Origin: Mansonella perstans
Taxonomy: Eukaryota > Nematoda > Chromadorea > Rhabditida > Onchocercidae
Assembly: GCA_037074765.1 (NCBI GenBank)
Contig: JBAMDO010000224.1
Location: 22,064 to 86,063, forward strand
DNA length: 64,000 bases
Direction of reading: 5' to 3'
The translations under genes were made by a program, and so were the position numbers. A model generated the notes under the pieces. That model was not told where the DNA came from, searched no databases, and worked only from the letters and a program-made list of their open reading frames with translations. Below are positions 49,998 through 64,000 of the stretch, in pieces. The stretch's first letter is position 1; each line of letters begins with the position of its first letter.

Positions 49998-50793
49998 ATG
50001 GATTTGGATAAAATCAAATTCGTTCAGGAACAATTCAGGAACAAAGCTGATAACTTGATAACAAACGGAAAGAAATGTCCCACAAAACCAAATGAGTTCC
50101 ATTATCGATGTAACTACCTTTACGGAGCGGCAATTCTACTTTGTACGCGTGAGTTTTCCAGTATGTTAGTTTTTCAGTTCGAAGGAGTTAAATTCAGAAA
50201 TATACGGGAACATTTCTGCTTTAGAATCGTCTAGTAACAATGGACTAGAAGCGCTTAGCAAACTTTACCTTCGTGAAATGAAAGCATTATGTTTGGCTGA
50301 AATGATACAACTGGAAAAAGATTTTGGACGTACGATCTGTAAGCGCTGTAAGAATATTTTTGTTGCTCGTTCTGATGGCACACAGTCGATTTCCATAAGG
50401 TAATCATTAAATTTCAAATTAGCTTCACTCTGAGTTTTCCATTCTTCCGATCTGGATTTATAGACCAACGAGTATTTTATAACGAAAAATTCAGATGTGG
50501 ATTTTTACTTCTAAAAATATATAAAATTTGTGTGCAGATTTTTAAGTTTAGGAAATTGAATAAATCACGAATAAAACGAATTATGGTCTTTCTCGTGAAA
50601 AATTCGTGAAACAAAGAGGTTGTATCGTCTTTATCAAAAAATCCTCTGTACTTTCAGACTCAACAAAAAGAAGCAAATGATAAGGACTTGTCTTAGCTGT
50701 GGGAATAAAAAGCGTTTTTTGAGAAACAGTAGATACCTTTCTCGAAATGAACGAGATCAACATCAAATAGAAACTGAAAGGCAGCAACAGTAA
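49998..50793 (+). CDS. RPP21: Ribonuclease P/MRP protein subunit Rpp21/Rpr2
   Basis: Three exons: 49998-50148, 50225-50399, 50658-50793, giving 153 aa (human Rpp21 is 154). The subunit binds the catalytic RNA of RNase P, which trims tRNA 5' leaders. The family helical N-terminus is seen as RCNYLYGAAILLC, then LSKLYLREMKALCLAEMIQL. The four-cysteine zinc site follows as TICKRCKNIF and, after the second intron, RTCLSCGNKKRFL. The C-terminus is polar and Gln-rich. Start chosen because a TTTCAG acceptor lies immediately upstream. The gene is convergent with SKI8. Confidence 0.88.
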
Positions 50794-51185
50794 TTACCAA
50801 CTAAAGCACATTAGGCATTCATTAGCAGCGATTAATGTGTTTGAGATTTTCCCTTCTGTATGATTATTGTAATTTATTTTTCGTCTCAGCTTAGTAATTA
50901 AAAAATATGGAAAAGAGATGTCAACACTCCGTAATTTTAAATTTAATGATTGCGGAGTAATTTTAAGTTAAGTCAACGATTCTCAGAACTTCTGCTCAGT
51001 GTAAATATTTCTTAAGATTGTATCTTCAGCTCCAAAATCGATAATAAAATACATGAATCATTTTTTGGCTTTTCCAAATAGTAGGAAATATAGTACTGTG
51101 CTCTTCTCTTATAACTAGCGAGGAATTACTGATCTAATTAAATCTTTAAACGAATTTCAACTTCCTATACATCAAGATTTTTTTG
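50794..51185. other. Convergent 3' spacer
   Basis: 392 bp between the stops of Rpp21 (+) and SKI8 (-); AT-rich, no gene seen. Confidence 0.6.
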
Positions 51186-54100
51186 TCATTCAGGCGATGT
51201 CTCTTCACTTATTCCTTCCAGATCTCTTCTCGCTCTTACCAGGAGTTCGTCTTCTTCCTCAACACTTTTTCTGTTTTCGGAAGCTAAAAAATTCAGAATT
51301 TCTTCTAGCTTATACTATAACACATTTAGCAGAAAGATAAATTAAAAAAAAACTTGTTGTTTTTGGAAAGACCTACTTGTTGCTATGGAGTTCCCGCTTG
51401 TAATCGTTGTATTGTAGTCTATTTGTTGATTGTCATTATTTTGAAGTTCCTAATAAATGATGCTTATTAAGAATTATGCACATAGCAGCAATCTAATAAA
51501 GAAGAAGTAAGTTAGGCAAACGCTTGCTGTTATGCATCTGTTATGGAAAATTAAATATTCCGATAAAATTAGCATAAAAATTGTCTAATGAGTTTTCCTA
51601 ATATATATTACTATAAATGGTTCATCATCAAGATGGCACTATAGCGAAAAGTAAATTTAAACCCTCAGATACAGTCACCAAACCAAACAATCGGGAAATT
51701 TCCTTATGACTCTGTGTCATACCTTTTAATTTCAACTTATGGTTTAAATTCACTTTTCTTCCCACTATAAAAGGCAACTTGTCACCTGATTGGTTGGCCA
51801 GTTTGTTTCAGCAAATCCTTTCTGGATACCCAAATGATGTATACAAACTGCACGATCTTCACCAACGCTGGCTATATACATCCCGTCTGCCGAAAACGAA
51901 AGACCTTTCACCTGAAATTGTGTTTACAATTACGATTTTCCGAAACTTCATATGGTCATTTGAATACTATGATAAATTTGAATAGCCATCTTCTTCAACT
52001 GAAAAAATGTTGCAACTTGATCAATGCAATATGGAAAAAAAGTTCTGGAAATATTTCTCCTATTCTCAAATAAAAATTTGCTTCTTCTCTCAAAATCAAA
52101 AATTCCAAACAAATTGCAGCTTCTAGAGCAAGCTGCAATTTGTCGGGAGTCAAATGTTAGAATTACGACCCTATTTCGGCACTCTATCCCAGACAGCTTC
52201 TGGATTTCAGATTTTTCCAGATGGATTTTATTTGGAAAAATTTTCTGTATTTTAGATTTTTCCACATTTTAAAAACTAGATTTTTTAAAAATTTGCAGCC
52301 ATCATAATTACTGTTTCAGAAAGGAAACTTGTTAGCATGTAATTCCCCTTTCCCTGAAATTTGCTTAATCCTGATTTGTAATAAAGAATTCATGTTATAC
52401 TAAGGAAATGAATGTTCAAACCTAACCACTCCTTCATGAGCTCCTTGAAAAACGTGAACAGCACAGTCTTGTGCAGTACTCCATAGGATTACGGAGCCAT
52501 CATTCGATGAACTTGCAAACCTGTGATTAATCAAATTTTGCATACATTTAAATATAATAATAGAATCATGAAAGTAAGAGTTATAAAAGTATACATTTGC
52601 GGATTTCGAGGGTTATATCTGACTGCCGTAACATAACTCCGATGGCCACAAAAACTTTTAACTAATTGTGCCTTGTCAGTGCGGCTGAAAACAGATTTCT
52701 ATTAAATTCGGTACAAAGTGATTATAACTAACAAATCCTTCCTCGCTTCCATAAAAGACCAATTTGGAATTTGAAGAAAGACTGAAAGAAAAAAAAAAAA
52801 CTGAAGAAAATTTCCCAAATTTGGTGAAAGTAGAATAACTTAATCAAAAGCTCACATTATATATAGCTTGACGATCTTATCGTCCGAACCAGTCAACAAA
52901 GTGTCCGATGACGGAGAAAAACAAGTTGCTCTCACCTTGATTGCATGTGCTGAAAATATTAGTTTAATAATTATGAACGATAAGCGGAATTTCTTGGTGT
53001 CATAAACAGAAAAGGATCACAGAAATGTTCTAGTACCAACCTTCAAAGAAAAATCGAATTTCAAGTTTTGGTGCATTAAGTATTGTAACAATTCCTTCAT
53101 TATTAGCTATGGCAATCATTTTGTTGTCTGGACTCTGAAAAGTAGGTGGTAACACCAGCTGTAAAGATTTCACGAAGTTAAATATTTAAATGAATCAAGA
53201 ATTAAAGTGAAACATGAATACGATCTATTCCATACGTACAAAACTATAAACGCCAAAATATTTTCCTGATTTATTTCGAATATATTCTTCAAAAAACACT
53301 CAATTTAAGCATCAAGAACTTGGTGCGTAGATGTCGCATGAGCTAACCAGCGATGAAAAAGTTTCCATCACGCATATCGACAATTTTTCGAATAAAAAAG
53401 GCTTTCACAATCCCATAATCAGAAGAATGCTTTGAAATTGGTTTCCAAGAGTTCACCAGATTCCAAAGCATAAGTTTGACGTTACAGAAGGAAACAAATC
53501 TGCTCATTTATAGCAAATGACTGATTCAAATGACTTTGATTAATAAAAGTTGAACCAAATTACATTAACTTGAATTTTATAGTTCAATTCGACTGTAAGG
53601 AAGGAATTACGGTCTCTTCGCACCAATTTAACTTTTTGGAGGAAAAAAAGTAAAAACACTCACATATGATAACGAAGAGACCTGTCGTGCTCCGGGGAAA
53701 CTGAGGTTATCATCAGCAATACCTTTCAAAGATGACCGCGACAGAAATCCAGAAAAGCTTACTAAAATTTGGAGAATTTTATTAATAATCTTTACAAGAC
53801 AAACGCGTCAAAACTATAAGGAATTTTGATAAACCTAAAAGACATCCTTTCTAATATTGTAATTCTGCACTTTAATTTTAAATCATCAACTAACATTTCT
53901 GGCCGCTTTACTTTGTTTCTATGCCAATTATCAATAAGTAAGATATTGTATATTCAACGAAAAAGAAAACGATTATTGCCAAGCGCAGAATTCCGAAATT
54001 TAAAAATTTTGAAATATTTCACCTGTAATATAACGAGTTCGACAGGGTGATATTCTAACGTGCCACTGTTCCATAAATCCCATATTGAAAATATCGGCAT

Positions 54101-55019
54101 TATATGTGAAATCCGATAGGGATAAATTAAATACATGTATTAAAGAATCGATACCAACAACTGCTATGACTAAAAGCAAGTATAATTTTACATAATATTA
54201 TTCTAACAAATCAATTTCTGAAATGCAGAATAAAACTTGATTAAACATGAAGATGATATGCAAAAAAAAAAAAAAACAAATTTAACTCCAATTTCAAAAT
54301 GTTTTAAAATAGAAACAAATCGTACTTGTCCCATCAGGTGTAACATCGAAATCCTGCGCTCCGCTTCTCCATCCTTTGATTTCTTGTTTCACCGTTAATA
54401 ATGCTGGATCATTTTTATCACTAAAGCAACAAACTTTGAACTATTTTCAAACTTTTCATATTTCCATTAAAGCAAAAAGTATTCACAAACAAATGCAAAA
54501 ATTTGACATCAAAAATTTGACATTATTAAAAATATCTTTTAATAGGAAATATTTTTAATATTAGCTTTATTGTGGATTACAAATGCTATCAAATTTTGTG
54601 AAATTTCTTTTGAAAAATACAATAAATTATTTTTTAAAAGAATTAAAACACTATCCTCTATAGTATTATATGCTAAAATGATTAAAGCAAAAAAAGACTT
54701 ACATATGCCATACTTTGAGAGAATCATGAGCGCATGTTATTAAATAATCTTCCTCTAAATAAGGATCATGTACGTAGGATACGCCAATGATTGCACGTCC
54801 ATGACCTGAAAATCTTTATTATTGGTCTTTGAAAAAATCACATAAAATCCAAACAGAATAACTGATTTTCAACAGTATTGATAGTTTTAAATAGGTGATT
54901 ACTGTATTATTATATTGATTAGAATAAGACAAACCTTTGGGGATTTTTTTAATGGTTGCAAAGCATTCCTCGCTATTCGAGGTTTCTCCACTAAGAACTG
55001 TCATCGAGGTTGCACGCAT
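51186..55019 (-). CDS. WDR61: SKI8/WDR61 WD40 protein (Ski complex, PAF1 complex)
   Basis: Twelve exons: 54935-55019, 54703-54805, 54326-54420, 54023-54169, 53664-53761, 53041-53134, 52856-52949, 52595-52684, 52427-52520, 51786-51911, 51377-51449, 51186-51283, giving 398 aa in phase. SKI8 is the WD40 scaffold of the Ski RNA-degradation complex and, in animals, of the PAF1 complex. Blade sequences line up with WDR61: GHGRAIIGVSYV/SLKVWHI, EQWHVRISPCRTRYITG (the VDAWTLAFSPD blade), QVSSLSYSPDNKMIAIANNE, HAIKVRATCFSPSSDTLLTGSDDKIVKLY, GHRSYVTAVRYNP/SSSNDGSVILW, and a last blade GLSFSADGMYIASVGEDRAV. A further 55-60 residues follow the last blade (see findings). Exon 7 joins 52684 directly, giving KLYIIRTDKAQ. 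The start ATG is the first in frame but lacks an obvious acceptor. Confidence 0.82.
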
Positions 55020-55750
55020 TCAAAGCTTACACTGCCCGAACCGCTCTTCATTGCAAGTGTTTAGCCCGTACTTCTTTTTACTCTGTACTGAAATGGGAGA
55101 GGATTTTCTCTAAGTTAAACAGGACTGGTTTTCCGGATCAATTGCTATGTCAGTCATTCTGCTAAGAAATCTTAGATTCGCTTCTTAGATTACTCATTCT
55201 TCTAAGATTTCTTAGAAATTCGCTTCTTAGATCACTCATTCTCGGTGCAAATTTATATTCTTAAATTCTCGACATTCTTATTTAAGTTTCAGAAAATACT
55301 ATTTCTCTGTTGTTTTGAATGTAATTTACTCTCAATTTCATTTTCGATTATTATATGAATATTTTCCCAGTTTCTCTTCTTTCACTCTATCTATATTGCA
55401 TTTTGAAATTTTAACTTCTCCAAAAAAAGAAGATTTTTTTAATTCTCAATTTTAATTTTTAATTTTAATTCTTTTTAATTCTCAGTTTTTCCGTTAACGC
55501 TTATCAGTCACTTTCTGATTTTCAGTTCCAGTTTTTTGCTGTTTGCTGAATTTTTTTTTGCTTTTTCATCTAAGAATTATTGTTGTGTTTTTACTTTTAA
55601 ATATTACTAGTTTTAATTCAACCAATTATGGAATATTGCATTTTTTTGAATTCAACTTTCTCATTTTTTTCGGTGTTTTTTCGATTTTTCCCTTTTCTGT
55701 TTTATTAATTTTTCCGATTTACTATTTAAAATTTAATAATTTCTCTTAGA
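55020..55750. other. Divergent promoter region
   Basis: 731 bp between SKI8 (-) and RPN8 (+). Mostly T-rich on the + strand and with short repeats of TTCTTAGATYACTCATTCT (55169-55240). No gene seen. Confidence 0.55.
55741..55749 (+). promoter_or_regulatory. Candidate spliced-leader acceptor for RPN8
   Basis: TTCTCTTAG one base before the RPN8 start codon, after a long T-rich tract. Inferred. Confidence 0.4.
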
Positions 55751-58260
<2,510 letters not shown>

Positions 58261-59621
58261 TTGCTTTAGTCTTTCTTATCATTTTCTATTGCTAATCATA
58301 CTACTTTAATTTTCCTAATAGTTTTCTTTCCTCTAATGTGTTGACTTTTACTGTATGGCATTGTAAACTTTTCCAAAAAGAGTGAATCATTTGACAGGAG
58401 AAGATAGAAGCAAATAAGGATCATATCTTTATATGGATTCATCAGATCAAAAATCCTGTCTAAGTCTTTTTTGTGCAAGCATTTTTCGTTTTTCACTAAG
58501 CTAAGCTATGTGCTCTCTTCTCTGATTCTTTTGAGGAAAAGTTCATATTGCTCATTATTATTACTGATGTAGTTATATTCATCATTAAATGTTTGACATG
58601 AAGAATAATAAATGTCCCAGAAACGTTTAAAGTACATTCTTATCAGCTGATAAGAAATGAAATTTAGGTTTTTTTTTCAATTTAATCGTCCATTTATAAT
58701 ATTTCGCATAAAATGGAAATTTACTCATATATATTGATTGGAATGTCAAACAATAACCTGAATAATAATAGAAATCGATGGATTACCAAATATTAAAAAT
58801 AACTGGACTTGTCAGAAAAGTGCTATAGATTTTATAAATCGAAAAATATTTGAATCAACTTAGCAGTTTTCTCAAGCAATCATAATAAATAAAATCATAC
58901 AATTAAGTGATGTGATATCCCGCAAAGTGCAATAAGTTGAACTCAAACGATTTGCAACTTTATAAATGCGGAATATTAGTAGCTCTTTGCATCTGAATAA
59001 TTGTAAGATAATGATGAACAATTATGGTGCTTTTCCTCTCGGAATACGAATGATTATTCGATTCTTCAAATAAATTGAATCTTTGCAGGTGTCAAATGAA
59101 AATGAATTTTCATCGAATTTCGTCGTAATAAATATTGTTTTTCCATTTGATTCGATTTTAATGAATTACGATATAACGTCTTCCGTTCGCCAAATTTAGT
59201 CTGTGAATCCAATTTGCAGTTATCTTCGCAAACTGTGGATTCAAATTTAATATTCGTTTATTGTATAATATGGCAGTTTCATATATGGCCGTAGTAGTGC
59301 GATATCGCAATAACAACCTTATAACTAATTTGATTACATTTTAAATGTAAAGCATAAGGAACTGTTATATTCAAATTAAGCTTGGAAAAAAAGTGCTATA
59401 AATTGATGAATTCTTATAAGCAGCAATTCATTTATATTACTGTCAGTTCTTGCGAAGTCTCATACTGGTTGTTATTCATTTGCTGCAATTATTGCATTAA
59501 AGATTACTGAAAGTGGATTAGAGTGCGGGAGAATTATAAGAGTTTTTTTGAATTCAGATAGGAATTGTGAAAGTTTTTATTATTTCCAAAATTAAACTGA
59601 TGAAAATCTTCCAGAGATTCA
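58261..59621. other. Intergenic, no gene seen
   Basis: 1.36 kb of AT-rich DNA after RPN8, with a possible RPN8 poly(A) signal at 58607. No exon recognised on either strand. Confidence 0.55.
58607..58612 (+). terminator. Candidate poly(A) signal of RPN8
   Basis: AATAAA about 350 bp after the RPN8 stop codon. Confidence 0.35.
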
Positions 59622-62600
59622 ATGCCAAAAGGTAGGTTCGGCATTCCTGATCCGAAGACCTCGGAAACGACCAAAATTCGTCCAGAGGTATAAAAAAGTG
59701 ACAATGATTATTGATCAAGATATTAATAATTTTAGCTTGTTTCTGGCAGTAAAAAATAAATCTTGTAAAATCTAAATTATCAATTTCATCCTCTTCAACC
59801 TACTGTCGTCATAAAAATTGTCAAACTTGTCAGAAACCAAAATATCAAAAAGATAATGAAAACTTGTTGGTCGATATGTTTGGATTCCAGATCAAGAAAG
59901 AATGCGAGAAGTTTATATTGTCCGATGACATTCTTAAAAAGGTCTCAAAAATCATGGACGATGAAATGAACCATGGTCTGCGGAATGAACCTAGTAAGAT
60001 GCCAACGTATTAATAAGTGTTAATTGTGATGTCGATAATTTGAAATGCAGAAATGCAGTTTCATAAAGATTATAATTTTTTGCATGGCTGATAATTTATG
60101 ATACAAAGATACATCTTTAAAAATCTTTTTGTGCTTTTCAAAATGAAAGTTGAGAATGCAAAAAAGAATATTTGTCGAATGAATTCATCTAATACAGGTT
60201 GCCTGAAAATGTTACCATCGTTCGTTCGGGCAGTTCCGAACGGCACGGAACGAGGCGATTTCCTTGCACTCGATCTTGGCGGTACTAATTTTAGAGTATT
60301 GCTGATTAAACTGAAGAATGATGTAGCCGAGATGACTGGGAAAGTATATCGTATACCCGAAGAAATTATGAAAGGTGTTGGCACAGTGGTACATCTTACA
60401 TTTTCTTTTAAGAATGTGGGAATAATTGCAACTTAAGCAATCAAAATATAAAAATAATTTATTCAAATTAAACAGAAACAGCAAAATTACAGAACTTACT
60501 TGCTTATTGCGGTTACTATTTGCCAATTCTAGCATATATAAAGATACATTTTAGTTCATTATCCGATTCTTCGACTCATCAAGTGACTGACAACTAGATT
60601 CAACATTAATTGGTTGATTAGCTAATGGACAAAACAACTTCGGACTTATTGATTTAAAAAGATCACATATTGCACAAATTTTTTGTTTTCTAAATTATCC
60701 AACATTTTTATTCACAAAAATAATTAACTATTTTCATCCAGAATTTAAATATCAATTTTGATGAATATGTCATTCGTTCCAAATTTATGCTCCTTCTATC
60801 GTTGTTCTCATTGATAGCCTTTTTTTTTTTCATTTTTCGAAGTGATAGATTGAGATTTGCTTCATAATGACACATAGATGATGAATAATCTTTTTAGTTG
60901 TGAACTTCACAAATGTTCCGTTCTCAATTAGCTTTTTTCGGAGAAGAATGGACAAAATCTTTTGAATTGGGATATAGCCTTTCTCTTTGCTACCGTTGTA
61001 ATAATGGATTGCATTTTTCTGAGACTGAGTTAATTTGCTAGACTGTAGCCATAATTTCAAAGAAATCATAATTATATATTAGAAGCAGAGGAATTTTATT
61101 TCTTCTCTTCGTTCTTGTTCCCTGTGAGTTCAAATATAGGAACTATTTCCAAAAACTTTTTGTTGAATTGAGGACCTTCAATTTCATGACTTAATAAATC
61201 TGTCATAAAGCTATATTTTGAATCAACGGTTTCAAGAAGGAATTAACCAGGCTGGGCTGATACGTTATTTCATCTTTGAATTATAACGAAGAGGTTAAAC
61301 AGTAGTCGGAATGACGCTATCTTTATGTAACTAATCGGCTTGCAATTTGCTAATCAAAAAATGAGCAGATATTTAGGATTGGGATGATAAATAGGTAAAC
61401 ATATTACTTTTCTGAAACTTGGAACTTTAAAGAATATCATTTCGACCGTACTATTAAAAAGTTTTTTTTGTTGCCTGTTGGTTTTCCAAGATTCGAGTAC
61501 GAGCATTGTGTTCTGAAATTCCTAAAAATTCTTAGATTGGGGAATTTATATTATTATGTTTTTTTCTGATATAGAATTGATAGTAACCGATGGGCGATAG
61601 GGTGCTTATTTTAAGAATTCAAGTTAATCAGCAAGACCAAACGAGCATGATGTGTTTGCAAAGAAAGTTTAATCTAAAATGTAGACAAAGATAAATATTC
61701 TATTGTCATATCGATATTACTTTGGTCATCTATGATTACAGTTGTTCGATCACATTGCCCAGTGCTTAGCTGATTTCCTGGAAGAACATGACTTGAAAGA
61801 TCTCAAAGAGTTACACTCGGTTTCACATTCTCATTCCCGGTAAGCAGGAAGATCTTACTACTGGCAACTTATTAGCTGGACGAAAGGTTTCAATGCGAAA
61901 GGAGTGGAGGGTAAAGACGTCGTCCAGTTCCTCCGAGAAGCTTGCAATCGACGCAAGGTATAACAATGTTCAGCTTTTCTACTTGACATTTTTGCTTGTA
62001 TTGAAACAAAATCTTTACTTTTGAAGAGAAATCATACCATTTATTCACTCATTTTCTTTATTCCACCAAATTTCCTACTTCAACTGATAACTTATTCAAA
62101 ATGATACGATTCTTACCATTAAACAGGATATTTTGTTTCAAGAACTTAGTATATTGTTAACAAATTTTTAAAAATTCAGATATCAGTATCGATGTAGTGG
62201 CGCTACTTAATGATACAGTTGGCACACTGATGGCATGTGCCTTTAAAGACAACACTTGTCAAATTGGCGTTATTCTCGGAACTGGCACAAATGCTTGCTA
62301 CATGAAAGCTTTCCAACTGTCCAAAATTTAAAAAATATGGATTTGAAAAGGACAAATATCCAAAGAAGTTTGTTGCAATTAATTTCATTAATTCTTTGCA
62401 TTTCAAAAGGAAACAATTCCGAAGTTTGCACCTTCAGAGGGTTTTTTTGATTACCATATCAAAATGCATCTTAGATGATCATAAATATGGAGTGGGGTGC
62501 CTTTGGAGATAATGGCTGCATAGATTTTCTTCTCACAGAATTTGATAGGGATGTCGATCAGAGATCATCAATCCTGGTAAACATCTGTGAGTTTATTTTT

Positions 62601-64000
62601 CTCTACATATTCAATTTTATGAGATTAGAAACTTATTTTTCTCTAATTCATTGAAATGTATCATTTAAAATTCATAGAACATATTTGAAGCTTTGAGAAG
62701 ATGATATCTGGGATGTACATGGGAGAGATTGTGCGCTGCGTTCTTTTAAAATTGGCAAAAAAAACATGCTTTTCGATGGTGATTATGAAGCCATTTCAAA
62801 GCCAGACTGTTTTCCAACTAAATTTGTTTCCATTGAGGAGTTCGATTTTTCCTTACTTTCCTTTTGATATCATTTCTTAATTATCAAATGGTTTTCATTC
62901 ATTTGAATCAAAGTTTACGAAAGTTTCAGCAAAATTAAAACTTCGCTCATTTTTTTGTCTTTGAATGATTTATATAACATGAATCAAATTAACAAAAGCT
63001 TAATTTTCACTGTTATTCGTAAGTTTTTTATCAATCTCTCGTTTTTTAAAAACCTACAGCAAGGCTTATTCAGGCAAAAAGGCCTTGGGGATTTACGAAG
63101 GACACTTCAAATTCTGCAACAGATCGGAATAAACAAGATCAGTGATAGCGATTGCTTTCATGTGGCATACGTTTGCGAAGTGATTAGCACACGGCACTTT
63201 TTTATTCTATCAATCTGTTTCCTCATTTTTTGCTTTGCAGTTGTTAATTTATAATCTCCAAATAATTTTCTTCATTCATCTTGCTGTCTTACTTCTTTTT
63301 CTTACAGAAAATAATCTCAATTGTTTTTTGTGACATTCTTCATACTAACTTAATTAATAATCTCAACTTCATTTTTTATCTAAAGATTTCAGCTTTAAAT
63401 GCATTGTAAATCTTTAACGAATAAAATCAGTAGAATAAAAATTAGGATGAATGTCACTAATAATTTGATAAATGTTAATAGTTAATAATTGATAAATGTC
63501 ACTAATAATTTGTAAATGTTAATCAGTTAAATCAACTTGTCACTTTCAAAACAGTTTTTCTTTGTCAGCTTATTAATTCCTACTATTAATTATTAATTAC
63601 TAAGGAGTAAAAGTTACTACTTACTAATTACTAAAGAGTAGAAGCAAACCGTTTTTAGGGCTGCATATCTCACTGCAGCTGGTGTATCATGCATTTTGAC
63701 TCGTATGCAGAAGAAGTTTGTAACAGTAGGAGTAGATGGATCAGTATATCGGTTTCATCCGAAATTCGACAAAATTCTTGATTCAAAAATCAATGATTTA
63801 TTGCCGAAAAATCTTGACGTATGCTCGAGCTTCTGCGAGGCTTTAAATTTTATCAGTTTGAACTCCCTTCTCTTTCAAGTTTCAAAAAGTTTTCAGTTAA
63901 ATTTAGGCAAGCTCTGTTGTGTCTCTTGATGAGAGCCTCTTTCTATTATTCAGTAGCAATGCAAACAGTGAATCAGAGGTGTTTTTCTTATTATCTAAAA
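59622..64000 (+). pseudogene. Hexokinase pseudogene (multi-exon, frameshifted)
   Basis: Exons in family order: 59622-59687, 59834-59993, 60198-60385, 61742-61957, 62180-62367, 62475-62586, 62678-62839, 63060-63193, 63659-63818, then off the window. Hexokinase phosphorylates glucose at the start of glycolysis. Exons 1-3 read cleanly ([36 protein letters not shown]; the phosphate-binding [13 protein letters not shown]). Exon 4 needs three separate frame changes to read [30 protein letters not shown] and [13 protein letters not shown]. Exon 5 retains the catalytic Asp (LLNDTVGTLM) and LGTGTNACYM but is shifted at its acceptor and after ACYM. Exon 6 ([14 protein letters not shown]) and exon 7 (FEKMISGMYMGEIVR) carry more shifts and an in-frame TGA. 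Exons 8-9 (LRRTLQILQQIG; FVTVGVDGSVYRFHPKF) read well, but the exon 8 donor is GC. The last conserved block (LSEDGSG) is not found before the window edge. Confidence 0.85.

Noticed and set aside
49971..50000. Upstream in-frame ATG for the Rpp21 gene
   Set aside because: It lies before a strong TTTCAG acceptor that directly precedes the family-consistent start at 49998.
52741..52790. Apparent SKI8 exon (SSNSKLVFYGSEEGF) with acceptor and donor
   Set aside because: Using it breaks the frame of the next exon, or needs a 34-nt intron. Splicing 52856 directly to 52684 is in phase and matches WDR61.

Overview
The window is nuclear DNA of a nematode, most likely a filarial (onchocercid) worm. The evidence is very AT-rich DNA, short exons with GT-AG introns of about 80-1100 nt, frequent T-rich TTTCAG acceptors just before start codons (the expected look of spliced-leader sites), and purely metazoan housekeeping genes. 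No bacterial operons, phage, transposons or CRISPR were seen. Species was not determined. All exon models below were built by hand from splice signals and family conservation.

Layout, left to right. A MICOS subunit Mic10 homologue (-) at 44-325. A tail-anchored PTP1B-like tyrosine phosphatase (+) at 1835-4329. The mRNA-export/nuclear-pore protein RAE1 (+) at 5795-9781. A neuronal-calcium-sensor EF-hand protein (-) at 11897-15694. A low-complexity divergent region at 15.9-17.3 kb. Then four genes in a row on +: katanin p60 (18091-20546), ERCC1 (20984-22334), NUBP1/NBP35 (22867-25092) and mitochondrial beta-ketoacyl-ACP synthase OXSM (25648-28385). A decayed synaptotagmin-4-like pseudogene (-) at 29661-31165 comes next. 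A type I PIP5-kinase (-) fills about 34.5-39.9 kb, and an 18-exon SAS-4/CPAP-like centriole protein (-) 41855-48205. Then a small CCDC59-like protein (+) at 48924-49559, the RNase P/MRP subunit Rpp21/Rpr2 (+) at 49998-50793, the WD40 protein SKI8/WDR61 (-) at 51186-55019 and the proteasome lid subunit RPN8/PSMD7 (+) at 55751-58260. A hexokinase pseudogene (+) runs from 59622 to or past the window end.

The live genes are mostly housekeeping: cytoskeleton and centrosome (katanin, SAS-4), RNA metabolism (RAE1, Rpp21, SKI8, CCDC59-like), Fe-S assembly and mitochondrial fatty-acid synthesis (NUBP1, OXSM), DNA repair (ERCC1), protein turnover (RPN8) and signalling (PTP, NCS, PIP5K). The two multi-exon pseudogenes keep their intron positions but carry stops and small frameshifts; they are the most unusual features here. 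Other points worth a second look are a pair of homologous neighbouring introns in the PTP gene, two GC-AG introns, a hairpin-bearing minisatellite and a 51-bp tandem repeat.
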